Of a stretch of DNA of 64,000 bases, positions 21,664 through 32,678 are shown piece after piece. Positions within the stretch are counted from its first letter, which is position 1; every line of letters starts with the position of its first letter. The DNA is taken from contig CM041465.1 in NCBI GenBank assembly GCA_023213395.1, positions 208,265,741 to 208,329,740 of the forward strand. The letters are read 5' to 3'. The notes beneath the pieces were generated by a model, which saw only the letters and a list, made by a program, of their open reading frames with translations, did no database searches and was not told where the DNA came from. The position numbers were made by a program, and so were the translations under genes. The DNA comes from Cycas panzhihuaensis. Taxonomy: Eukaryota > Cycadophyta.

Positions 21664-23651
21664 ATGCTTCTACAAGCCACTTTCTTAGGGCAAGCCTCTT
21701 CACTTGGCCAATCTCAAATCCTAGCATTATAGAGGTCAATGCTAGAACTAGTTAAATTCAAAGACAAAGCAAATTGGACATGGATACAAGCATTGAGTGC
21801 CTAATTCAAACAATCCAACTTTCCATTAACCTTTCACCCGAAGAGATTATGCTTAAAATCCATTGACAAGAGTCAGTGGGAAAAATTAAGCTACCTCCAC
21901 TTCTAGATATCCTACCCCAAGCAATACCTGAGGCAATGCCACTGCCATCACCAAAGAAGAGGATGACGCCAATGCCATTAACCCACTCAATGCCACTTGC
22001 ACTAACTTCTTCTCTGCTGCCAAATGTGGAAGCAGTAGAGCAACCTTGCCATAAGTTGAGGCCTCATACTTCTTGACCAAAGCCACAACCAAAGGATGGT
22101 ACAACACCCTCCCCTTGGCATGGCTCCCACTAAAAGACCAAGAGTTGGTTCACTAATACAAATAGAGGCTGCCCCAGTAAAAGAAAATAGAACAGCCACT
22201 TTGGTTATGCAAGAACTTACTCCTACTCCACTACCTAAATTTGGTATGGTAATATAATCACAACATATGCCATCATTGTTAACACAAATCCATCCAACAA
22301 GTCAAGTGGTGCCAATTATGCTTCCCCACATGCCCATGGCACTCCAAGCCCTACAATCTCTAGCATCAACCCTAGACAATGATAGTTCTAGAAGGTCACA
22401 GGCTGTCACACAGCAATTTTTTTTTTTTTTTGGAACAAGTGATAGAACTAATGGTAAAAGAATAAACCATAGAGTCTCGAAACAAGTGATAGGACTAATG
22501 GTAAAAATAATAAACTATAGAGTCTCCATCATCAAGTAAGGTGATAAAAACACAACTAGGGGTGCAGTAGAGTGGGCAGTTAAAGGAAGTCCACCTAGTT
22601 AAGAAACAAATGCTAGAACCATTGGCACATGATCAACTGACCCCGTAGTGACCGGGCCAAACATGGTCAACTGAAAAAAGCCTCTTTCTCAAGAGTATCA
22701 GGCAAAAGAGCAGTCAACCAAGGATCATTCGGTTAATAACCAACCTGTTACAATGTCTACACAAGACCAGAACACAACATTTGGTGCAAAGTCAAAGCCT
22801 CCACAATGGGTATCAATGGAACCAAAATCCAAACATGCCAAGCTTACGAAGGTAAGCAATCAGATTTGGCCTCTAATCAAAATATTCAATGTTATTGTGG
22901 CAAACCAATTGGTTCATCCCAGGAGGAAGAAGAAAATAAGTAGATGGCAGAGCCCAAGCTCTTGAAAAAGGAAGAGAAAATAAAAAAGTTGGAGTTGGAG
23001 CTTTCCCAAGAGAAACTTAAGTGTGAAAATTTATTGTCAAACATTGACAATAAGTTACCACATGATTAATAACGGATGCTCTAATTGGAGTTGTGATAAA
23101 CAAAAAGTAAGCTTTCTGTTAAATGGAATGAGCTAGAGAGTTGTTGAAGATAGGATGCAGGGATGTGTTCTCACACATTTAGAGACTGAAGACAATGGTC
23201 AAAGATTGACTAATGGAGCATTGCAAGCATCAATAATGATGGCTCCCTAAAGTGTCCTTATTTTCCAAAGCACTAATAGCCAACTTAGTAAAGTTCGAGG
23301 AGTAAGTGAAGAATCAATTCAATCCCCCTAACAAAAACACAAAAGATCAAATAATAAGCATTGGACACATATGCTTAAATTATGCCAATCTTAGAATGCG
23401 TAATTAAAACCTACCCTAGTTCTGCATAGATTACAAAACCAGTGGGTCAAATGACACAAGTAGATCCATCAACAATAGGCAAACTTCACACACAATGATG
23501 TGATGTGGATATCCAACTCTGAGAGACTGAACTGTTTATAGTAGCACAAGGATAGAATGTCACCCATTGGTGAAATGCCTTGGAAGATGTATAAAGTACA
23601 ATGGTTAAGGTCACCCACCACATTCAATAGACATCTATTATTTCAGTCACC
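21664..23651. other. Unassigned, possibly a decayed older element
   Basis: It is contiguous with 19023-19139 once the inserted element is removed. A short lysine- and glutamate-rich stretch on the plus strand near 22975-23060 (KKLELELSQEKLKCENLL) could be a coiled coil. Other open frames (21876-22076, 22267-22539, 22753-22965) have no recognised motif. A T run lies at 22418-22432. Confidence 0.35.
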
Positions 23652-23656
23652 TAAGA

Positions 23657-24190
23657 TGTTGTGTTCCTAAGAATTCCCCCTCTAAAGTCATCTAGGCTCT
23701 AGAAGGGATTAATGCTTGCTTGTTAGGCAGACTTCAGCATTGGTATGGTCAGGAGGAATACTTCATCTTCTGGCCAACCTCTATTTGAACAGTATTAAGG
23801 AGAATACCACCCAGTTTGGCTGACTTCTATTTTGATCACTATAAATAGGAAGTTTGGGCCGCATCCCAAACCATCTTTGGAGATTTTTTTGGCTGTATAT
23901 TTTTGGTTCTAGGGTTGTAATTAGCTAGTCCATTTGGGGACTACAATTTGGAGGGTTCCTCACCTCGAAGAGGGAAGCTCACTTCTTCAAGAAAGACTAG
24001 TATTTTGATGTAATTTTGCTCTATTTTTGGTATTATTTAATAATAAAAATTATTATTTACTTCTGTGGATTCTATAATTCCTGTTCCTTATTTATTTTCC
24101 TATTAAATAACATCTAGTTATTGTCTTTCTATGGATTATTATCTGTATTTTTGTGAAAAATTGCTATAAAAGTAGAACTAGATCGCTTCA
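23657..24190 (+). repeat. 5' LTR of the chromovirus
   Basis: 534 bp, starts TGTTGTGTTCCTAAG, ends GATCGCTTCA. Partner at 28739-29276. Confidence 0.88.
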
Positions 24191-24192
24191 AG

Positions 24193-24204
24193 TGGTATCA
24201 AAGC
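24193..24204 (+). promoter_or_regulatory. Primer-binding site of the chromovirus
   Basis: TGGTATCAAAGC, two bases after the LTR. It differs at one base from the initiator-Met site TGGTATCAGAGC. Confidence 0.8.
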
Positions 24205-24315
24205 TTCCTTTCGAAGGGAAAGGGCAGAGGTAAAAGCTCAAAAAAGTCGGAAATCCCCCCCCCAAGGGAAGCAAAAACAGAATTGAAGTCAGGGAAAAAC
24301 CTCGTTCCCAGAAAG

Positions 24316-25330
24316 ATGGCAGTCCAATCTAGAACCTCAGAGGAAAAAATTGAAGACGCATCAGAATTAAACCAGAGCATAAGAGCTTTAACAATCCTAA
24401 TCTAGGATTTACTGGCAAAAGCAGATCAAGCAACACAGAATGTGTCAGGTGGAGAAATAGATAACAACAATGCATCAGGAATAGATTAGATGGGATGCCT
24501 AGAACAACCAAGAAAACCAAGGAAATTAGACCAAGAGATTTGATGGACGAGTTCATGAAAGGAGAACCCCCAACATGGATAATGGATGGAAAGGCGCAAG
24601 ATTATCTTTGGAAAAATTCGATCCAGAAGTATCTAAGAATATCATAAATTGAGTCTTACAAATGGAGAACTATTTCAGGGTCTATAACTCAATAGCTAAG
24701 GAAAAGATGGAAATAACATCCTTACACTTAAATGGAAGGGCGTTAAGGTGGTACTATTGGTGGCAAAAGATGAACTTACCAATGTAACAGACCTGGGAGA
24801 ATCTAAGAGCAGAATTAGTAGAGCAATATGACAATTCCTTGGAATACATATTACTTTGTTCAGTTAACACGATTATATCAAGAAGGAACAGTCCAAGAAT
24901 ACACTATATAGTTCCAAACGCTACAATAGTTTCAAAAAAATACCACAGGAATGTTTACCGAAGACTTATATCAGTGGATTAAAAAATCAAATCAAATTTA
25001 AAGTTAAAACAACAGATCCACCAAAACTCCAAGTAGAAATTTAGATAGCAAGGAATGTGGAGGCAAAACTCATAGATAGCAGACCAACATATACAAGGAA
25101 ATATGAGCCACCATCATACTAGAGCCTGAATCCTAATTGGGCAAAATCAAGAACAAAAGCAGACCCTACATTAGCTATAAAAAATACAGGAGAAAGCTCA
25201 AGAACAACAAAGGAGGACATAAGGAAAGGGGCATGCTTCAAGTATGGAGGGAAATGGAATAAGGATCACCAATGTCTGGTAAAGAGGGATTTCATGATCA
25301 ACAATGAGGACGCAAAAATACTAGAAGAAG
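24316..25330 (+). pseudogene. gag: Chromovirus gag
   Basis: Fragments in several frames cover the gag region. A segment near 24650-24790 (MENYFRVYN..., LHLNGRALRWYYWW) matches the Retrotrans_gag core. A zinc knuckle at about 25230-25272 reads CFKYGGKWNKDHQC, with Tyr where the second Cys of CxxC is expected. Glu-rich sequence follows. Stops and frameshifts are frequent. Confidence 0.7.
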
Positions 25331-25439
25331 CAGAGGAAGAAGTAGAACAAGACCAGAGTGTAGAAAGGGAGGAGGATGAACTTTTGGAAGCAGATACAGG
25401 GAATGTCCAAATATCATTGCAGGCCATTACAGGGCAACA

Positions 25440-25941
25440 ATTATCCTTGTAAACCCTAAGATTCCAAGGAAAAATCAAGGGGACACCAGTATCAATCTTG
25501 GTAGATAGTAGAAGTACATACAATTTTATAAACAAGGCATCGACAGAAAAGTTGGGATTACAAGTAAAACCCCTCAACACATTCCAACTGTCAATAGCGA
25601 ATGGGAGAACAATGTCGTGTGGAGGATACTACAAAGACACAACTCTCCTGATCAACGATTACAAGGTCACAGCTTGTATGTTTGCCATGCCCATAGGTGA
25701 AGTGGACGCAGTTCTAGGGATTCAATTGCTACAAACGCTGGGGAACATCATTTCCAACTATATGACAAGATCTATGTGTTTCCGGCAAAAAGGATGTAAA
25801 TATCAACTGCAAGCCCCTGCCACACCTCCAATTCAGCTCATATCATCTCATAGGATGGAAAAAATTCTAAAGAAGAATCTGCAAGCGTACATAATGTCAT
25901 GTTACAAAATAGAAATAGAAGATGTTCCTCTAGAAATTTAG
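25440..25941 (+). pseudogene. Chromovirus protease
   Basis: The open frame 25498-25941 contains ILVDSRSTYNFINKASTEKL, which corresponds to the retropepsin active site VDSGSTHNFI but with Arg for the catalytic-loop Gly, so it is unlikely to cleave. The IGEVDAVLGIQLLQTLG strand follows, as is usual for chromoviral proteases. A TAG at 25939 separates it from RT. Confidence 0.8.
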
Positions 25942-27290
25942 ACAATCTTAAAAGAAAATCAAAAAGTTTTTGAAGAACCCCAAGGATTGCCACTAAAAAG
26001 GGAATTGGAACACACAATAGATCTCATCCCCAGAGCAATACCTGTCAATATTACTCCATATAAACATCTTTATCATCTCAAGAAGGAAATTGAAAAGATC
26101 ACACAAGAATTGTTACTCCAAGGCATAGTGGCGAAAAGCACAAGTCTATTTGCTTCTCCTGTGGTAGTCAATCCAAAGAATGATATATCTTACAGAATAT
26201 GTGTGGATTATCGTGGCCTGAATAAATTGACCATAAAGAATCGATATCCTATCCCAAGGATCAAAGATTTATTAGATGAGTTACATTGAACCTGATACTT
26301 TCCAAAACTAGATCTACGTTCAAGATACTACCAAATAAGAGTCAATGAAGAAGATGGCTACAAACTACATTTAGAACACATGAAGGATTGTTTGAATTCA
26401 AGGTTATGCCTTTCAGCTTAGCAAATACTCTAGCCACTTTCTAGAGCACAATGAATTCAATATTAAAACAAGTTCTGAGGAAATTCATGCTAGTTTTCTT
26501 TGACGATATCCTGATCTACAACAAAACATGGGAAGAACATTTGGAACATATAAAGGAAGTTATGCTCATACTCGAGAAAGCACAATTGTTCGCAAATAAG
26601 AAAAAGTGTTCTTTCGCAAAGGAGGGATTAGAGTATCTGAGCCACATTACCACAAGCAAGGGAATCAAAATTGATCCAAAAAAGATTTAGGCAATTGTCA
26701 ATTGGCCAACTCCAAAGAATGTAATAGGAGTAAGAAGTTTTTTGGGCGCAACGGGATTTTTGAGAAAGTTCATAAAAGGGTATGCACACATAGCATCGCC
26801 ACTAACAGACCTAGCCAAAAAGGATGCGTTCAGATGGAATTCAAGAGCAAAAGGAGCATTTCAAGAATTAAAACAAGCAATGATCACGACTCTGGTATTG
26901 GCCTTACCGAGCTTAACTCAACCTTTCACATTGGAATGTGATGCTTTAGGTTTTGCAATTGGAGCAGTTCTGTTACAAGGAGGAAGGCCTATAACTTATG
27001 AAAGTCGAAATCTAAATAATAGGACAAACATGAAACCAATATATGACAAAGTGATGTTGGCCATTATGCATGTAATACACCAATGGAGGCAGTATCTATT
27101 AGGAAGCAGATTTGTGGTCAGAACTGATAATGACAGCCAGAAGTACTTTATGAATCAAAAGGTGTTATCTAATGAGCAACAAAAGTGGGTCAACAAGTTG
27201 CAAACCTTCGACTTCACCATAGAATACAAAAAGGGGAAAGAAACGTGATAGCAGATGCTCTATCTAGACTGCCAGAGGAAGGAGATATTG
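25942..27290 (+). pseudogene. Chromovirus reverse transcriptase and RNase H
   Basis: RT begins with a KRELEHTIDLIPRAIPVN segment and shows YRICVDYRGLNKLTIKNRYP and FFDDILIYNKTWEEH, the YxDD box with Phe first. A stop at 26287 and a frame change near 26350 and 26690 break it. RNase H follows with FTLECDALGFAIGAVLLQ, ITYESRNLN, YDKVMLAIMHVIHQWRQYL and VVRTDND, ending in IADALSRLP (one frame change near 27245). The order and motifs are of the Ty3 RVT_1 plus RNase H type. It copies RNA to cDNA in active relatives. Confidence 0.85.
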
Positions 27291-28710
27291 AAGCTTTAGC
27301 CAATTTAATGAATATAGCAACTCTGAAATGGATGACAGAGTTGGCAAAGGAATACGAAGATGACAAGATATCACAAGAAATAAGACAAAAGATCAGAGAA
27401 GGAAAAATAAAGCAGTTCATAGAACAAGGAGGATTAATTCTAAGGAAAGGAGAAATATTTGTTTCGAAGACAAGCAAACTGAAGGAAATACTACTTCAAA
27501 AAGCTCACTTGACTCTAGTTTCAAGACATTTAGGGATGGATAAGACTTATAGGAGGCTTCAAAGCTCGTTTTACTAGAAAGGGTTAAAACTCGACGTCCT
27601 CTAATTTGTATCAAAATGTGATACGTGTCAAAGGAATAAGATTGAATCTGTAAAGACCCTCAAGTTACTACAACCCCTTCTCATTCCCCATCAAAAATCA
27701 CAAGAAAATTCTATCAGAAGGAAGAGATGCAATTTTTCTAGTGGTAGACAAATTAACTAAATACGTTCATTTCAAGGAAACTCAGACGGAAACAAAAGCA
27801 AGCCTAATAGCATAATTGTATATGAAACAAATTCATAGGCTACATGGCTTTCCAAAAGTTATAGTCAACGACAAGGACTCCAAATTTACAAGTCACTTTT
27901 GGAAGGAGTTGTTCAAATCAGCTGGCACTAGCCTACACATGAGCTCGACATATCACCCGTAGACAGATGGCTAGACATAAATAGTTAACTAATGCGTGGA
28001 AGGATACTTTGCATCAGATAAATAGACGTAATGGCATCAATGGCTCCATCTAGCAAAATGGTGGTATAACACCACATACCATGCAGAGGCAAAGATGTCA
28101 CCGTTTCAAGCACTATATGGATATGAACCTCCGTCACTCCTAAATTGGCTAAATACGTCTAAAGTGCAAACAATCCAAGAAAACCTAGAACAAATGCAAG
28201 AAATAATCTGAATACTAAAGAATAATTTGGAGATGGCAAAAGAATAGGATGAAGCAACAAGCAGATTCAAAGAGATTTGAACAAAGTTTCGAGGTAGGAG
28301 AATGGGTATTCTTAAGACTCCAACGCTACAAATAGATGTTGATGAAACAAAATAATCGACATTAGTTATCACCAAGATTTTTTGGACCATATCAGATCGA
28401 GGAATGCATAAGGGAAGTGGCATATCAGTTAAAATTGCCACCAAAAAGCAAAATCCACAATATCTTCCAAGTGTCTTGTTTAAAAAAAAAGTTGGGTGGA
28501 AAGGAGGCTCCACAAACGAATTTACCAATACTAGATGAAGAAGGAATGATGATAGTGGAACCTGAGGGAATATTGAAGACCAAGGACAAGAATTTGCATT
28601 CCAGGATAATAAAAGAATATCTCATCAAATGGAAGACATTGAAGCTTGAAGATGCAACGTGGGAGTCTAAAGAATGGATGCAAAATAATGGGCCCTTACC
28701 AATGCTTTGA
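27291..28710 (+). pseudogene. Chromovirus integrase with C-terminal chromodomain
   Basis: A zinc-binding H2C2 region (AHLTLVSRHLGMDKTYRRL, stop, then SKCDTCQRNK) leads to a core with FLVVDKLTKYVHF and GFPKVIVNDKDSKFTSHFW, the DD part of DDE, broken by six or more stops. The C-terminal part restarts at 28417 (YQLKLPPKSKIHNIFQVSCLK) and ends with a chromodomain of about 40 residues: SRIIKEYLIKWKTLKLEDATWE. Chromodomains in these integrases guide insertion to chromatin bearing particular histone marks. The aromatic cage is only partly conserved. Confidence 0.85.
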
Positions 28711-28738
28711 GGACAAAGCATTTTCTGAAAGGGGGGAC

Positions 28739-29276
28739 TACTTGTGTTCCTAAGAATTCCCCCTCAAGTTATCTAGGCTCTAGAAGGGATTAATACTTGC
28801 TTGTTAGGCCAACTTCAGCATTGGTATGTCAGGAGGAATACTTCATCTTCTGCCCGACCTCTATTTGAACAGTATTAAGGAGAATATCACCCAATTTGGC
28901 CGACTTTTAGTTGAAGTATTATGATCACTATAAATAGGAAGTTTGGGCCACATCCCGAACCATCTTTGGAGATTCTTTCGGCTATATATTTTTAATTCTA
29001 GGGCTGTAATTAGCTTGCCCATTTGGAGGTTGCAATTTAGAGGGTTCCTCGTTTCGAAGAGGGAAGCTCACATCTTCAGGAAAGATTGGTATTTCAATGC
29101 AATTTCGCTCTTTTGGTATTATTTGATAATAAAGATTATTATTTACTTTTGTGGATTCTGTAATTCTTGTTCCTCATTCATTTTCCTGTTGAATAGCATC
29201 TAGTTACTGTCTTTCTGTGGATTATTATTTGTATTTTTGAGGAAAATTACTATAAAAGTAGAACTAGATTGCTTCA
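28739..29276 (+). repeat. 3' LTR of the chromovirus
   Basis: It follows the purine tract AAAGGGGGGAC. It starts TACTTGTG rather than TGTTGTG, ends GATTGCTTCA, and is followed by the duplicated site TAAGA. Confidence 0.85.
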
Positions 29277-29281
29277 TAAGA

Positions 29282-29846
29282 ACAGAAGGTTGAATCAATG
29301 TGTCAACAAAGGTTGCTTATGGTCAACATGATGCAGCTATATTTTGCAAAGACAACCCAACAGATTTGAGAAGCATAGCGCATACAACAATAGTGTATAG
29401 AGTCACAGAAAATTTTGCCAAGTACATTGTAGCAGGTGGGCATTATGCCACTTAGACTGTTGAAATGAATGCAACCCTCACAGCACTGGACTTGCCCTAG
29501 GATGGACTACCCATCAGAAATTTGATCCAAAATTTTATCTCACTTCTCCTTCAAAAAAACTCTTTTCTTAAATTTCGTAATTGTAATCAGCAATATTTTC
29601 TAACTTTGTCTACCTTCACCAATACTTCATTTTGTAGGAGAGATGTTATAAATATAGTCATTTTGCATGCTTTGAGAATGAAGCAAAAACTAAATTTGGA
29701 GGACATGTTGGCCAGCAAAGTCCACTTTGTATGTTGACAAGTGGTCAACAATGATGATGGGTTTAGGAGAGTCGATGATTAATTAAAAGGTTTTGATCAT
29801 AATGTCCATTGGTAAATGTTAATAAAGTATTGATTAGTTACACAGT
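29282..29846. other. Unassigned sequence between two elements
   Basis: With the chromovirus and the next element removed, this joins 23640 on one side and 51396 on the other. Plus-strand reading gives short protein-like pieces with many stops (for example VNMMQLYFAKTTQ near 29318-29356). It looks like old decayed coding sequence of unknown family. Confidence 0.35.
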
Positions 29847-29851
29847 TATGT

Positions 29852-30183
29852 TGTTAAAATATTCAATGAAAATCATTCAATATCAATAACAATGGAACAA
29901 GTATCATGAATATATGAAGATATCATTAACTTATAATCACAATGTTTACATCATAATGACACCACAATAATCTCCATGTTGACTCAATGCATACTACTCT
30001 ACCTCATTCACTTATTTATACATCATAAGTGAGAATATGTAGGATGAGATGAGTTACATGTAAGACTATTAACCTCTAACACAACTAATGACATAACACC
30101 TATTTATTGACCAATAGCTTATAGACCACTTACTTACACAAATGTGTATTACGATTATAATGTTTGACCTCTAAAGTCTAACA
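29852..30183 (-). repeat. 3' LTR, 332 bp
   Basis: The minus strand runs from TGTTAGACTTTAGAGG to ATTTTAACA. TATA box GTATAAATA sits in the loop of an inverted repeat (30008-30032). The tract TTAAGGGGAGG (30184-30194) adjoins it. Confidence 0.9.
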
Positions 30184-30229
30184 CCTCCCCTTAATGCATA
30201 TTTGAGGAATCCTTGAATTTGCAACATCT

Positions 30230-31417
30230 TAACCTTGGAATTGTCTTGAAGGTAATGTCTTCACTTTGATGTTCATCTTCATTCCTACAGTAACATCCTT
30301 CTAATAGTCTTCAAGAGTAATGGTCTTTGAACTTGACTTTCTTCATCTTCATGTGCAACACTGAATCCTTTGTCATACAAAAGGTATAGAGATCATAGTT
30401 GGTCAAACTTGAGCCTAGTGTAAATCTAGCAAGTTATCCTGTAAGTAATCATCAAAGGCATTCTAAAATTTGAAGTGTACATCAAGCATGTCTTCAATCA
30501 TTGTTTTCAATCATCACTTGTTTGCCTTCATTTTCTTCAACATGTGAATAACCAATATCTATTGAGCCAATATCAAAATTTGAAGATAAGACATCAAATG
30601 AGGAATTAACATCACTTGAAACACTTGAAAAATGAGCATCAACATATTGTATGCGTTTTTCCTTTTGCCTAGCATATCCAATAACAATTCCTTCACCCTT
30701 TGGAGCAACATCTTCGTCAACTTGTGAACAATTCAAATTAGAACCAATAGTCAAATGAGGAGTTGAGTTTGTATTAATAGATTTATCTTTAATAGGACAA
30801 TCTAACTCGAATTCCTTCTCCCTTGAAACAATAAGGTCATCTAGAGAAACTTCTATTGCTTGATCATAATCATCAATAGTATGCTCAATAATATTATCAG
30901 ATTCGACAACACATTCAATTTTAATTTCTTTACATTCATCAGCAGTCTCATCAATTTCTTGACATACCTTTTCACCTGTATCAGTAGTATCGTCTTCATC
31001 CTCTTTACCTGTATTATAATCATCAATGATTTTGTTTGCTTTTTCAAAAATCTCTTGGACCTCTTGATGACACTTTTCATACACATCCTTCAAAAGATTC
31101 TAGGCCTCTTTGGCAGTACCAACATTATGAATTGAATGAATGAGAAAATGGTAAGAAAATGGAAGATTATCTTTATCCAATGCAACAAGCATAACATCAA
31201 TTGTTGTTCCTTTTTTGTTTTTTTTCCCTTCTACGTCAATTAAGGCAACACCATCAATAATGATTTTCCATAACCCTTTGCCCATAAATATACTTTGCAT
31301 TTTGATAGCCTAATATCAAAAATTTGTTTCGATGTATTTAGGTAAGGGAAAAGGAAAATCTATTGACCAATACGCATTTCTTTTAGGTACAAAAATGATG
31401 ATGTCATCCAACTCCAT
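30230..31417 (-). pseudogene. gag: Gag-like pseudogene of the gag-only family
   Basis: ATG 31417 starts MELDDIIIFVP, matching the starts at 20749 and 17366. MGKGLWKIIIDGVALIDVEG and SIHNVGTAKEA follow. A TAG replaces the Trp of EAWNLLK (about 31099). The frame then continues with the acidic region (DDYNTGKEDEDDTTDTGEK) to 30494. Beyond a break, the C-terminal module appears as YCRNEDEHQSEDITFK...RCCKFKDS near 30215-30305. About 77 of every 100 residues look shared with the element at 19145, by eye. Confidence 0.8.
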
Positions 31418-31419
31418 GA

Positions 31420-32673
31420 TGTAAGAATGAGTTTATTAAAAGTACATCACATAAAATTCATGCATCCACTTCAAACTGAAATAACTTCATCAAATTAGCA
31501 ACAAATACCTTCAAATTATATACCAGGGTGATCGTCTCTGAAATACAATTCCAACAGTTCAAATGGTTTGCAAAATGGATGCCTAGTTGAAGAGATACTA
31601 TGGAAACTGTAACATGACCTTCTTATGAAAAACCAATTAAGGTCATTAAGACTTTAGCCCCTTTAATGAATTAGCAACAAGTCTTATTGAAGGTTCCATA
31701 AGATCAGGCGCTTAACCACTAGGGGCTAGTGGATCCCAAATTACATTTCAATCTGATTTAATCTAGATTTGACCTTACAAAAAAATAAAATCTGACCTAA
31801 TAACTTTGACATCTATGGATTCCAAACAGAGTTTCAAATCTATTAAATTTATCTCAAATCATTGAAAAAATCAGTAACCCTATCTCAAATTCAACCTGCA
31901 CAAAATCTTTTGATCAATTGACGATAAGGATGGATGTTGAATTTCATATTGAAGTGGATGAGGACACAACGGACCAGGTGCATCAAATTTTAATGACCAT
32001 TACCAGGCACACTCTTCGCAAACAAAACACAGATAGGGTGAGTGTAATACTTGCAGATGTATGAGTGTAGGCTTCTCTTTAGATTTTAGAGTGCAACATG
32101 GAGTCGAAGAAGCCTAGGGATCGTCCAAAAACCCTCGCCATAAGAAACTTTTAAGGGTTTTCTTCTACAAAAGTCGTTGATGCCGGAATTCATTCCCCGG
32201 ACTTGTGTATCTGATATAATATATTCGTATACGTACACTAAACTGAACCTATGGACATGTGGATGGGTGTAATCTACAAATCTCTTCGTGGCACGCCCGA
32301 TTGGGGCATCTGCAACACAAATTCCTTCAAAATTCAAAGTATCATCCCATGACTCATTTCTTAGTCTTGGTAATACGACTGGCCGCGGAAAACCAAACCA
32401 TCGGATATTTGGGCAAATTCATGACTTTCACTGGAAATTGCAGATAGTATGACCTAAGGTAGGTTATGCAGGGCGATAATACAAATAGTAGAAGTATCAA
32501 AGTTTGTGCAAATAGTAACGCAACTACACAACAAAGGAATGATATGCAAACAGTCACGATGAGCACATAAACAGAGATGCCAAGGGCACAAATATGGTGC
32601 ACAACACACAAACAATAGGCACAATTTCACACCACACAAATACAGAGGGCATAGGTATAGCTATAGACATCAA
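31420..32673 (-). other. Leader of the split gag-only element, left part
   Basis: 31420-31900 corresponds to 20760-21585 of the sister element. 31920-32673 has no counterpart there. A minus-strand frame at 32086-32337 has no known motif. The last five bases (GGAGC, 32674-32678) are the duplicated target of the Tat insertion. Confidence 0.5.
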
Positions 32674-32678
32674 GGAGC

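Larger units (their letters stand above)
23657..29276 (+). mobile_element. Ty3/gypsy chromovirus, decayed
   Basis: LTRs at 23657-24190 and about 28739-29276 share their whole length. The duplicated site TAAGA flanks the element (23652-23656, 29277-29281). A Met-type primer-binding site (24193-24204) and a purine tract AAAGGGGGGAC before the right LTR fix the orientation. Gag, protease, RT, RNase H, integrase and a C-terminal chromodomain follow in order, which places it among chromoviruses. Numerous in-frame stops exist, so it is immobile unless helped. Confidence 0.9.
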
